Assembly: GCA_038230275.1 (NCBI GenBank)
Contig: JBBRNO010000006.1
Location: 1-64,000 of the forward strand
Source: JANXXV01 sp038230275
GTDB taxonomy: Bacteria; Acidobacteriota; Terriglobia; Bryobacterales; Bryobacteraceae
Direction: 5' to 3'
DNA: 64,000 nucleotides
A model generated the notes under the pieces. It ran no database searches and had not been told where the DNA came from. It saw only the letters and a list, made by a program, of their open reading frames with translations. The position numbers and the translations under genes were made by a program. This document shows, in pieces, positions 16,352 through 24,870 of the stretch (position 1 is its first letter; each line of letters starts with the position of its first letter).

Positions 16352-18400
16352 TTACTTCAAGATCTCGAACAAATTGCTGTAATCATCCGTCCAGGCGCGC
16401 AACTTGGGGTCGATTTCGGACGGCTCGGCCGCCTTGTCGAACTCAGGCTGTCGAAAAGCCTCTGCGCTGTTCGAGACTAACACCCAAGTGGTTCCAAAAA
16501 GATAATCGACATCGTCTTCTTCCTGGTCGACCGTCACCGCTACCTTGCCCAAATCCTTGGCGTGTTGCGCCACTACCGGAGCCAGATTCAAATACCGGTT
16601 CGAAGTGTGGATCGCCAGAATCCCGTCCCGACTCAAGTTCCGGAAAAACAGCTCGAATGCCTCGCGCGTCAATAGATGAACCGGAATCGAATCGCTGGAA
16701 AACGCATCCACGGCCAACACATCGAAATGCTGATCCGGCTGCCGTTCCATAGTGAGGCGCGCATCGCCGAACAACACCTGCTTATTTGCCCCGCAATCGG
16801 GTAGAAAGGAAAACTCCGTGGTGGCAATTTTGTAGACCAAGGTATTGATCTCGTAAAACCGGTAGAAGTCTGGGGTACGGCAATAGCTGGCCAGCACGCC
16901 CGAGCCTAGCCCGATTATCCCCACCCGCAGCGACGGATGTTGCCGCTTCATCGCCATTAGCGCGCGTCCGACGCCGGATTTTTCCCCGTAGTACGTGGTC
17001 GCCAGATGATGAAATTTAGGGTTCAGCAACTGGCCGCCATGATTGATGGTGCCGTGCACCAGCACCCGGATTCCCGTGTTGGTCTTCGAATCCGGATCGT
17101 CCCGGACATGGAGAGACCCATAGAAATTCCGTGCCGAGTAGTGGTAGATCCGTGCCATCTCCACTTCCTGGTAAGTCAAATAGCCAGCCAGGCTAACCGT
17201 ACAAATTGCCAGCACAAGCCGCACCGCCCATACATTGCCGAAACGCTCACCAAATCGCGGGACGCTTTCGTCCCAAAGCAAGATCGAGGTCAACACGGCG
17301 CAGGCTACCAGAACCAGCGGCAGCTCCAGATTCGAATCGAACAGCATCGGCGCCGCCAGGCCCACGAATAGCCCACCCAACGCGCCACCCACCGAAATCA
17401 TCAGGTAATAGAGAGTCAAATAACGCGGATGCGGCTTGATGCGCGCCAGTTCGCCATGGCAAAGCATGCAGGCGGCGAACAACGCTATCGCGAACACGGG
17501 GATCGCCCATCGCAGCGAAGGATTGGCGTTATCGGTATAGATTGCGAATGCCACCGCAGCCAAGGAGGCAGCCAGAAGCGGTATGAAGATGCGCCTGTCA
17601 TAGGCCCGCTCGCTCTCAAAGCAGAGAATGAAGCTCAACAGATAGATGCTTAACGGCAGCACCCAAAGGAACGGAATCGGAGCCACATTCTGACTCATGT
17701 GCGTCGTCACCGCCAGCAGCATCACGGCGGCGCACGCAGCCAGGCAGATCCACAGAACTGTTGTTCCCCAGGTGGGGCGCGGCGCGGGCGAATCCTCTGC
17801 CTGCTGCGCTCGCGCCTTGATGCCTGTCCGGCTGCGCCACGCCGCCACCCCGCAAGCCAGTGCGAAAATCCCGAATCCGATAGACCACAGAGTTGTTTGT
17901 GAACGCGAACTGAACCGCGGTTCCACCAATACGGGAAAGCTGATCAGCGCCAGCATCGAACCCAGATTCGACAACGCAAACAAGCGGTACGGAATGGCGC
18001 CGCTCTTGCTTTGCAGATACCACGCCTGCAGCAATGGGCCAGTGGAAGAGAGCATCAAATATGGCAGGCCAATGGTGGCTGTGAGCAATCCTAGAATGCG
18101 AAGCGTCGGGTTCGAATCCGCAGCGGGTTTCCAGGAAGCCGCCGGACTGATCGGCAACAACACAAGGCACGCCAGCAGCAGCGCCATATGCAGATACGCC
18201 TGCTGTTTTGGCTTCAAATATCGGATGGAACAAAACGAGTACAGATACCCTACCAGCAGCGACACCTGAAAGAACATCATCGCTGTTGTCCAAACCGCCG
18301 CCGACCCGCCGAACCACGGCAGGATGATCTTGGCGATCATCGGTTGAACCTGGAAAAGTAAGAAAGCGCTTACAAAAATGGTTAAGGCGTAGACCAGCAT
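16352..18400 (-). CDS. Fused MFS-like transporter / spermidine-synthase-like protein
   Basis: A 682-residue membrane protein. The first roughly 440 residues hold about a dozen transmembrane helices and start MLVYALTIFVSAFLLFQVQPMIAKIILPWFGG, a hallmark of the fused MFS/spermidine synthase family. The C-terminal 220 residues are a Rossmann aminopropyl/methyltransferase domain with GIIGLGSGVLASY (cofactor loop), a YEIN acidic residue, FGDARLTM and DVLAVDAFSSDSIPVHLLT. The polyamine product has not been shown for this subfamily; the DAFSSDSIP loop departs from canonical spermidine synthases. A small Lys/His-rich exported peptide is encoded 32 bp upstream on the same strand. Confidence 0.87.
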   Translation of the reverse strand: MLVYALTIFVSAFLLFQVQPMIAKIILPWFGGSAAVWTTAMMFFQVSLLVGYLYSFCSIRYLKPKQQAYLHMALLLACLVLLPISPAASWKPAADSNPTLRILGLLTATIGLPYLMLSSTGPLLQAWYLQSKSGAIPYRLFALSNLGSMLALISFPVLVEPRFSSRSQTTLWSIGFGIFALACGVAAWRSRTGIKARAQQAEDSPAPRPTWGTTVLWICLAACAAVMLLAVTTHMSQNVAPIPFLWVLPLSIYLLSFILCFESERAYDRRIFIPLLAASLAAVAFAIYTDNANPSLRWAIPVFAIALFAACMLCHGELARIKPHPRYLTLYYLMISVGGALGGLFVGLAAPMLFDSNLELPLVLVACAVLTSILLWDESVPRFGERFGNVWAVRLVLAICTVSLAGYLTYQEVEMARIYHYSARNFYGSLHVRDDPDSKTNTGIRVLVHGTINHGGQLLNPKFHHLATTYYGEKSGVGRALMAMKRQHPSLRVGIIGLGSGVLASYCRTPDFYRFYEINTLVYKIATTEFSFLPDCGANKQVLFGDARLTMERQPDQHFDVLAVDAFSSDSIPVHLLTREAFELFFRNLSRDGILAIHTSNRYLNLAPVVAQHAKDLGKVAVTVDQEEDDVDYLFGTTWVLVSNSAEAFRQPEFDKAAEPSEIDPKLRAWTDDYSNLFEILK

Positions 18401-18432
18401 CTGTCGGCGGTGAAGGAAGTGAGGATGTCAGC

Positions 18433-18600
18433 CTATTTCGGTGCCTGGTGCTTCTGTTTCCTGTGCTTCACCTTCGCGTGCTTCACCTTTGCATGCTTCT
18501 TACCGGCCGCAAACGCACTACCGGCGCTGCCCAGCAGAAGCGTCAGGCCCAGCATCACGCTCAACAGTTTTCGCACAGACATTCTCCTTGTCTTCGCCAT
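18433..18600 (-). CDS. 55-residue secreted Lys/His-rich peptide
   Basis: A short gene read on the minus strand. The N-terminus is a clean signal peptide (basic MAKTRRMSVRKLL, hydrophobic SVMLGLTLLLGSAGSAFAA). The mature part is only about 22 residues and is built of KHAKVKH-type repeats ending in HQAPK. A second ATG six codons in (18582) could be the start. Similar tiny KH-rich exported proteins occur in Acidobacteriota, from memory. It lies 32 bp upstream of the MFS/spermidine-synthase gene on the same strand. The opposite-strand open frame over the same bases is its shadow. Possible roles are metal or polyanion binding. Confidence 0.7.
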   Translation of the reverse strand: MAKTRRMSVRKLLSVMLGLTLLLGSAGSAFAAGKKHAKVKHAKVKHRKQKHQAPK

Positions 18601-18760
18601 ATTCCCCAACGAGATGACGTCATCGTCTCAGGCCCACATGAAATCGACGTGAAGGTGGCATTAAAATGGCTTCAGAAGTTCGCTCAGCTGCATCTATGTA
18701 GAGTTCGGCAAGCCCGCAACTTGATCGCGATCCGGCGGGTTATGATTCTTTAATCTTTTC

Positions 18761-20530
18761 ATGAAACTCATCGCCAGTGTTCTCTTCGCCGCCGCTCTTA
18801 CATTCTTTGTCCCGGCGGAGGACTCGCGGAACAAATACACTCCCGATGACAATACGCATTTCGTCATGCCCTCCTACTCCATCCTCACGGAGTGGGAGTC
18901 GCGAAAGCAGTCCCTTCGGGTGCAGATCCTTTCCGCAGCCGGCCTCTCTCCCATGCCCCCGAAGTCGCCGTTACATCCCACTTCCTACGGGAGGGTGGAG
19001 CGCCACGCCAACGCCCGCGACGGATATTCCATAGACAAGATATTGATTGAGACTCTTCCCGGCTACTTCCTGGGTGGGAACCTCTATCAACCGGTGCATC
19101 GGTCCGGCAAACTTCCGGCGGTGCTTCTGGCGCACGGGCATTGGAAGTACGGACGCCTTCAGAACGAAGTGGAATACTCGGTCCCCGCGCTCGCCGTCAA
19201 TTTGGCCCGCCAGGGTTACGTGGCTTTCGCGTATGACATGGTCGGATATCACGATACCCGGCAGACACCGCATTCCTTTGGCGGTTTGGACGAGCAGTTA
19301 TGGGGTTTCTCGCCACTTGGCCTACAGCTGTGGAACTCCATTCGGTCGGTGGATTACCTGGTCTCCCTTGCCGACGTCGACCCTGCTCGCATCGCCATCA
19401 CCGGAGCTTCCGGAGGCGGAACCCAGACCTTCATGCTTGCCGCCGTGGACGAACGCGTGCGGTTTGCGGCGCCGGTGAACAGGATTTCGGACAGCATGCA
19501 GGGCGGTGACCCGTGTGAAGATGCGCCAGGTTTACGTTTCGGAACATTCAATACCGAGATCGCCGCCGTGATCGCGCCCCGGCGCATGCTGGTAGTCTCA
19601 TCCACCCGCGATTGGACCAAACACACGCCATACGAAGAGTTCCCGGCCATCCGCGGAATCTACGAACTCTACGGCGGCCTGAACCGCCTGCGAAGTGTTC
19701 AAGTGGATGCCCCCCACAACTACAACAGGGAAAGCCGGGAGGCGGTCTACCGCTTTTTCGGAGAGCACATGTTGGGTCAACCAGACGCCTCCGCACTGAA
19801 AGACCGTGAATTCCAGCAGGAACAGGACGAAGACCTGCTTGCGCTGAAGGATGGCAAAACGCCACAGAACGCCTTGAACTACGAGGCGCTGTTCGAATCC
19901 TGGAAACAGATCGCGCGGCGTCAGGGAGAGGCCGCCACAGACCGCGCGGCCATTCGGGAAGGGCTGCGGCAGGCACTGGCCACGGACTGGCCCAGGCGGC
20001 TGGCCAGTGAAATCGATCACGAAAATATTCTGCTAAGCCGGGTTGGCGTTGCAGATCGCGTAGGCGGTCTTTATGTCGCCACCGGATCCAAGGAAGCCGT
20101 ACTTGTCATTCACCCCCGCGGTGCCGAAGCCGCGCGCCGCTCTCCCATCGTGCAGGGTCTGGTGGATTCCGGCCGGTCCGTTCTGATGATTGACACATTT
20201 CAGACTGGCGCCGCGCACGCCTATCGCAATCGCTCCAGCCGCTATTTTCTTACCTATAATCGCAGTGACGATGCCAACTGGGTGCAGGATATCCTCACCG
20301 CGCTGGCGTTTCTCAAGACAAATCACAGCGGGCCAATCCGCTTGATCGGCCTTGAAAATGCCAGTGTCTGGTGCCTGTTCGCCGCCGCGGTGGCGCCCAT
20401 CGAAATCACGCTCACCGCCAACCTGGAAGGGTTCGACGGTAGCGACGAGAATTTCCGCAAAGCGTTCTTTGTACCCGGTATACAGCGCGCCGGCGGGTTG
20501 CGAGCCGCCCGGTTCTTGACCACCAAATGA
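18761..20530 (+). CDS. Secreted alpha/beta hydrolase (acetylxylan-esterase-like)
   Basis: A 589-residue exported hydrolase with signal peptide MKLIASVLFAAALTFFVPA. Residues about 90-345 are an acetylxylan esterase-like alpha/beta domain: PAVLLAHGHWKYGR, the tight turn GGYxAFAYDMVGY-type strand, nucleophile elbow ITGASGGGTQ (Ser near 216), acid region VVSSTRDW and DAPHNYN for the histidine. The C-terminal 240 residues look like a second, degenerate hydrolase domain (AVLVIHPRGAEAARRSPIVQGLVDSGRSVLMIDTFQTG) without an obvious nucleophile. The last four bases overlap the amidase start (ATGA), so they form a two-gene operon. Substrate is probably an acylated sugar. Confidence 0.83.
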   Translation: MKLIASVLFAAALTFFVPAEDSRNKYTPDDNTHFVMPSYSILTEWESRKQSLRVQILSAAGLSPMPPKSPLHPTSYGRVERHANARDGYSIDKILIETLPGYFLGGNLYQPVHRSGKLPAVLLAHGHWKYGRLQNEVEYSVPALAVNLARQGYVAFAYDMVGYHDTRQTPHSFGGLDEQLWGFSPLGLQLWNSIRSVDYLVSLADVDPARIAITGASGGGTQTFMLAAVDERVRFAAPVNRISDSMQGGDPCEDAPGLRFGTFNTEIAAVIAPRRMLVVSSTRDWTKHTPYEEFPAIRGIYELYGGLNRLRSVQVDAPHNYNRESREAVYRFFGEHMLGQPDASALKDREFQQEQDEDLLALKDGKTPQNALNYEALFESWKQIARRQGEAATDRAAIREGLRQALATDWPRRLASEIDHENILLSRVGVADRVGGLYVATGSKEAVLVIHPRGAEAARRSPIVQGLVDSGRSVLMIDTFQTGAAHAYRNRSSRYFLTYNRSDDANWVQDILTALAFLKTNHSGPIRLIGLENASVWCLFAAAVAPIEITLTANLEGFDGSDENFRKAFFVPGIQRAGGLRAARFLTTK

Positions 20531-21732
20531 AACCCAAATTGGACGGCGGGCGATCCGGTCTTCTACGCCAGTTTCTGCGCGCCATGGATTCCGGCGAAAT
20601 GTCAGCGCCGGACCTCACCGAATACTCTCTACAGCAAATCCGCTTGCGCGATGCGACTTTGCGCGCGTGGGTGGAAGTGGCTCCGCAGCCGGCACTCGCC
20701 AGCGGCCCGCTGGACGGCATTCCCTTCGGCGCGAAAGATATTTTCGAAACCAGAGACCTCCACACCCAGTTCGGCTCTCCCCTATTCTCTGGCCGGTACG
20801 GCGGCACCGAGGCCGAACTGATAACCGCGCTCAGACAACTGGGCGCGGTACTGCTGGGTAAAACGCAGACCACGGCTTTCGCCTACTACGACGCCCCTCC
20901 CACGCGCAATCCGCTCAATCCCGCGCACACTCCAGGAGGCAGCTCCAGCGGATCGGCCGCAGCCGTTGCCGCCGGCATGGTGCCACTTGCGCTCGGCACG
21001 CAGACTCAAGGATCGATCCTGCGCCCGGCTTCGTTTTGTGGCATTTGTGGTTTCAAACCGACCTACGGCTTGCTGCCAACCGGCGGAATTCTTCCTTTCG
21101 CCCCGTCGCTGGACACCCCCGGATTCTTCACTCAGACCGCGGACGACATGCAACTGTTCTGGCAGCGCTTTGCAAACCCCGAACGCAAAGCCCAAACCAG
21201 CCGTCTGGGCTCACTGCTGCACCCTGCGCCCACATTAAAAGGCTGGCAGGTGGACGAAGTCGAACTCCCCTTCGCTGAAAAAGACATTCTCACCGCCGTG
21301 CAGTCGATCAACGCCTATGAGGGTGCCCGAACGCATCGCGACCTTTGGCTGAAACACGGGGAGGGGCTCGGTCCCAAGCTATCGCAGCTTGTATCCGACG
21401 GATTGAAGATTGGTGAAATTGTGTACCAAAAAGCGCTCGCCACTCTCACAAGCGCCAGGGTAGAGATCGCCGTGCTCTACCGCCAGTATCCGGTTCTGCT
21501 TTCCGCTGCTGCCACCGGACCGGCGCCGAGAGGACTCGAATCCACTGGCGATCCCCGCAAGAACGCACCTTGGACCGGCCTGCATGGCCCCGCCATCGCG
21601 ATTCCGGTCCCTGGTACAGGCCTACCAATTGGGCTGCAGCTCACTGCCGCAATCGGGAACGACGATTTTCTAGTTCAGATAGCGCGCCTGGTGGAGGCTG
21701 CGCTTTACGACGAAATCGGCTCCAGCGGATAA
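20527..21732 (+). CDS. Amidase signature family hydrolase
   Basis: A 401-residue amidase-signature enzyme without signal peptide. The catalytic Ser-cisSer-Lys triad is visible: Lys in PFGAKDIFETRD (near 65), the cis-Ser region GGSSSGSAAAVAAGMVPLALG (near 137-157) and nucleophile Ser in TQTQGSILRPASFCG (near 161). The C-terminal region is short (GPAIAIPVPGTGLPIGLQLTA) compared with 450-500 residue family members. Its start overlaps the upstream hydrolase stop by ATGA, and its 3' end overlaps by 28 bp the 3' end of the convergent DedA-rhodanese gene if that gene is read through its TGA. Likely hydrolyses a small amide or acts as a biuret/allophanate-type amidase. Confidence 0.87.
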   Translation: MKPKLDGGRSGLLRQFLRAMDSGEMSAPDLTEYSLQQIRLRDATLRAWVEVAPQPALASGPLDGIPFGAKDIFETRDLHTQFGSPLFSGRYGGTEAELITALRQLGAVLLGKTQTTAFAYYDAPPTRNPLNPAHTPGGSSSGSAAAVAAGMVPLALGTQTQGSILRPASFCGICGFKPTYGLLPTGGILPFAPSLDTPGFFTQTADDMQLFWQRFANPERKAQTSRLGSLLHPAPTLKGWQVDEVELPFAEKDILTAVQSINAYEGARTHRDLWLKHGEGLGPKLSQLVSDGLKIGEIVYQKALATLTSARVEIAVLYRQYPVLLSAAATGPAPRGLESTGDPRKNAPWTGLHGPAIAIPVPGTGLPIGLQLTAAIGNDDFLVQIARLVEAALYDEIGSSG

Positions 21733-22643
21733 CCCAAATCCTGCCATGCTTCGAACCCGCCTTCCAGCGGCCGCACGCGCATAATTCCTCTGCGGTGCAG
21801 ATCCAGCGCCGCACGGGCGCTCGTCAATTCGGTTGGTCAGGAACAATAGAGGACAATTTCGCGATCTCTCGGAATCTCCTCGTGTCGTGCCTCCAGCTCC
21901 TCTACCGTGTAATGAATTGCTTTCGGCAGGCGCAGCGGGTGAGCCACAACGTCCGCGGGTTGCCGTAGGTCCAGGATCACCAGGTCTTCGCCAGCGTTTA
22001 GCCGGTCCATCACTTCTTCCGGAGTAACCCTGGCCTCCCGTAGCGCCAGCAGTGTCTTTCTCCGCTGCACCAGTTGCCAAGTGCCGTAAAATCCAACCGA
22101 TAGACCCGCCAACACTCCTAAGGACGATCCAAACTGACTTAACGTCTCGGCAGCCCACTCAATCTGAGCTCGCAGAACATAACCGGTCCCCATAAACACC
22201 ACGGACCACAGCAGACTCCCCAGCCCATCCAGCAGCAGAAATCGACCAGGACTCATCCGCGTCAGTCCCGCCATTGGAGGCGCCACCGTGCTGAATCCAG
22301 GCAGAAATTTAGCCACCAGCAGCCCCTTGTCTCCGTACCGCCCAAACAGCCCCTTGGTTCGGCTCACGCAGTAGTCGGGCTCCAAGGAGAGCCGGCATAG
22401 CAGATTCAAGATGGATTGGCCGCGAGTCCGGCCCATGAAATACCACAGATAATCGGCCAGTAAGCAAGCCAACACCGCAATCCCCAACGCCATCACGAAC
22501 GAAAACTTACCTAGCCCGGCCAGCACTCCCATCGCAAGCAGCGAAGGGACCGCAGGAATCGGCAACCCCAACTGCTCCGCCAGTACGGTGGCAAACAGTA
22601 CCCAATAGCCGTATTGCAGAAAAAGTTGGAGGGTGCTCTTCAT
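21705..22643 (-). CDS. DedA membrane protein fused to rhodanese domain, with in-frame TGA (candidate selenoprotein)
   Basis: Read as 312 codons with TGA as the 269th. Residues 1-205 are a DedA (SNARE-associated) membrane domain: LAEQLGLPIPAVPSLLAMG, FMGRTRGQSIL, and GRYGDKGLLVAKFLPGFSTVAPPMAG with the conserved FxPGxR-like turn. From about 220 a rhodanese domain begins (VTPEEVMDRLNAGEDLVILDLRQ) and reaches the active-site loop IVLYCS. There, at 21837-21839, is TGA, after which the same frame gives PTELTSARAALDLHRRG and RVRPLEGGFEAWQDLGYPLE, the intact rhodanese C-terminus, then TAA at 21705-21707. Homologues known to me read YCSCPNE here, so the TGA replaces a cysteine. Either Sec is inserted or the gene is broken; stopping at TGA gives a 268-residue truncated product. 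Confidence 0.75.
21805..21821 (-). promoter_or_regulatory. SECIS-like hairpin downstream of the in-frame TGA
   Basis: On the mRNA, 15 nt after the TGA, a perfect 6-bp stem (AGCGCC with GGCGCU) closes a 5-nt loop CGUGC. The loop starts at nt 22 after the UGA and has G as its second base followed by U. This agrees with the spacing and loop rules I remember for bacterial SECIS elements. There is no bulged U as in the E. coli fdhF element. A GC-rich coding region can form such a stem by chance. Confidence 0.45.
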
Positions 22644-22692
22644 TGTTTGGGGATACTGTCTTTTGATTCTAACCGCCGGAGAAAGGATGCGG

Positions 22693-23622
22693 CTAAGACA
22701 TCGTCATTCGCACCGCCAGCTCCAGCAACTCTTTGCGTTCTCCAGCGCCATAAGGAAGCGGTAACTGCGAAACCCCCACCAGCCTGCGGATGATCTCCAC
22801 TCCAGCGAATTGGCGCGTCAAGAGTTCATTCAGCGGCGCGAGACTTCGATAGCCCTCCACCGTGCCCAGCAAGGTCTCTTTCGGTTGCCGCGCCAGGTAG
22901 AGGTGCGCCAGCATCACCCCGATCTCAAATTCCGCCGGACCGAAGAAACAGAATTCGGGATCGATCACCTTCACCGACCCATCCACGCGCAGCCAGCTCC
23001 CCGGAAAGTAATCGCCATGCAGCAGACAGGGTCCCGAGCCAAGATAGAGTTCTCCAAGCCGCCGCACGCGCTGCTCAAACGCAGCACCCCGGTTCACCTC
23101 CGCCAACGGCAGTTCAAATATGTATTCGTGATTCAATTTCCGCATCGCCAGATTAGTCAGGTGAGGACCGGCCGTAAATCCGCCATGCAAATCGGCCGCG
23201 AACCGTACCAGCGCCGCAAGATCCGTCCTGGCCAGTTGCTCCCCGCTATATAGTCCGGTGAAATCGCTGGCCGTACCCAGATCCTCCAGCATGAGAACCC
23301 GAGCCTCTTCATCGAAACCCAACATCCGCGGCATTCGCTCCGCGATCGACGGCGTGCTCCCCACTTCACGGTAGAACGCGGCTTCTATCAAGGCTCGTTC
23401 CTCCGGTGCAGGAATGTGCGGAAACTTTTCACACCAGGGCCGCGACTGCTTCAAGATGAAGGTGCGCCGTGCCGTGTGTACTCGAAGGGTGCAATTCATG
23501 TTTCCCTCGCCGGCGCGCCCCGCCGACACCACCGTTTCTTCCAAGTCAAGCCAGCGCAGCCGCTTCAAATACGCGTCCATCGCCAGCGGGGCCGACGCGT
23601 CCAGAAAATACACAACGTTCAT
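22693..23622 (-). CDS. Aminoglycoside-phosphotransferase-fold small-molecule kinase (methylthioribose-kinase-like)
   Basis: A 309-residue cytoplasmic kinase of the APH/choline kinase fold. Nucleotide-binding lobe: GEGNMNCTLRVHTARRTFILKQSRPW (Lys in FILKQ near 57). Catalytic loop: CLLHGDYFPGSWLR near 200 and metal-binding VIDPEFCFFGPAEFEIG near 220. The phrase DPEFxFxGPxxFE(I/L)G recalls methylthioribose kinase rather than antibiotic-modifying enzymes, but the rest of the methionine salvage pathway is absent. It lies 49 bp upstream of the DedA gene on the same strand and 30 bp from the divergent flavoprotein gene. Substrate uncertain. Confidence 0.75.
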   Translation of the reverse strand: MNVVYFLDASAPLAMDAYLKRLRWLDLEETVVSAGRAGEGNMNCTLRVHTARRTFILKQSRPWCEKFPHIPAPEERALIEAAFYREVGSTPSIAERMPRMLGFDEEARVLMLEDLGTASDFTGLYSGEQLARTDLAALVRFAADLHGGFTAGPHLTNLAMRKLNHEYIFELPLAEVNRGAAFEQRVRRLGELYLGSGPCLLHGDYFPGSWLRVDGSVKVIDPEFCFFGPAEFEIGVMLAHLYLARQPKETLLGTVEGYRSLAPLNELLTRQFAGVEIIRRLVGVSQLPLPYGAGERKELLELAVRMTMS

Positions 23623-23652
23623 TCCACTTCCTTATCATCGATAATACGTTCA

Positions 23653-24870
23653 ATGCATGATTTCGACGTAGTTGTCGTTGGCGGTGGACCGGGTGGCCTG
23701 TCGGCGGCGGAGTACGCGGCGCGCAACGGCGCAAGAACAGTGGTCTTTGAGCAGAGTGGCGAGATCGGCACGCCCACCCGGACCACCGGCGCAACCTTTT
23801 TGGCCGACATGATCGCTTTGGGAATTCCCAGCCGGCTCTATCACACCATCTCCCGCTGCCGGTTTATTTCGCCGAACCATTCGGTAACCTTCGACTATCC
23901 CGAACCCATGGCCTGCGCGCTGGATGTTCACGGGACATTTCAATTTCTGGCCGAGCGCGCCATAGTCGCCGGTGCGCAGGTCCGTGTAGCCACCAACGTA
24001 GTCGAACCCATAGTGGAAGATGGCATAGTTCGCGGCGTGCGCGGCAAAGACCAGCGCGGCGTCGAATTCACCGCCACGTCGAAACTGGTGATCGATGCCA
24101 CGGGCTACCGCTGCGCCATGCTGCGCAAAGCCGGCATCGACCCTGGCTTCAAACGCTTCGGTGTCGGCGCGGAGTATGATCTCTACGCTCCAAACTACAA
24201 TCACGACGAAGTGGTCCTGATTGTAGGCAGTCAAATAGCGCCTTCCGGATACGCCTGGGCGTGCCCTTGGGGACACAACCGCGTACGCTTGGGCGTCGGT
24301 ATCATTCACGCCGATTCCACCGCCAAACCCGAAGACTATCTAAACCCGCTGCTGCAAAACGCTGCCGAATTCGGGATGAACTTCACCGGCGCGCAACCGG
24401 TTGAATATCACTTTGGATTAATTCCATCCGACGGCATGGCCGAACGTTTCGCCGGTGACGGCATCCTGGGAGTGGGCGACGCGGCAGGGCAGCCGTCCGC
24501 GCTGGTGGGCGAAGGAATTCGCTGGGCGATCAAGGCCGGAAGGATGGCCGGAAAGTTCGCCGCGGAATCCATCCAGGCAGGCGACCAATCGCGCGCTTAT
24601 CTTTCCCGCTACGAAAAGCAGTGGCGCAAGGAATACGGCGCGAATCTGCGCATCGCCGCCGAAATCAATCGCAAGATAGCGAAGTGGTCCGACGAAAAAT
24701 GGGACCGCCGCACTGAACTGCTCTCACTGCTTACACCCGATCAATTTGCACAAGGATTGCAAACGGAATTCCTGAACGGCTGGGTGTTTCAAGTGCTCCG
24801 CCAGCACCCCAAGCTGTTAAAAGAGGGGCTAAAGGAGTTCATCCGCCGGCTGGCCCCTGCGCTCACTTAG
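23653..24870 (+). CDS. Geranylgeranyl-reductase-family FAD-dependent oxidoreductase
   Basis: A 405-residue flavoprotein. The N-terminal FAD-binding motif is DVVVVGGGPGGLSAAEYAARNGARTVVFE, and the second FAD motif is GILGVGDAAGQPSALVGEGIRWAIKAGRMAG near 280. The central SCRFISPNHSVTFDYPEPMACALD and GYAWACPWGHNRVRLGVG blocks match the geranylgeranyl reductase family, which saturates polyprenyl chains or oxidises quinol-like substrates. ATG at 23653 was chosen because the FAD motif follows immediately; a long open frame upstream runs through the divergent kinase gene and is not coding. The 3' end overlaps the convergent cupin gene by 8 bp. Confidence 0.85.
   Translation: MHDFDVVVVGGGPGGLSAAEYAARNGARTVVFEQSGEIGTPTRTTGATFLADMIALGIPSRLYHTISRCRFISPNHSVTFDYPEPMACALDVHGTFQFLAERAIVAGAQVRVATNVVEPIVEDGIVRGVRGKDQRGVEFTATSKLVIDATGYRCAMLRKAGIDPGFKRFGVGAEYDLYAPNYNHDEVVLIVGSQIAPSGYAWACPWGHNRVRLGVGIIHADSTAKPEDYLNPLLQNAAEFGMNFTGAQPVEYHFGLIPSDGMAERFAGDGILGVGDAAGQPSALVGEGIRWAIKAGRMAGKFAAESIQAGDQSRAYLSRYEKQWRKEYGANLRIAAEINRKIAKWSDEKWDRRTELLSLLTPDQFAQGLQTEFLNGWVFQVLRQHPKLLKEGLKEFIRRLAPALT

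Noticed and set aside
18410..18652. 80-codon plus-strand frame rich in Cys and Phe
   Set aside because: It is the complement of the KH-rich repeats of the minus-strand exported peptide, which explains its odd composition.
23416..23652. N-terminal extension of the flavoprotein
   Set aside because: It overlaps the divergent kinase gene and lacks homology; the FAD motif begins right after ATG 23653.
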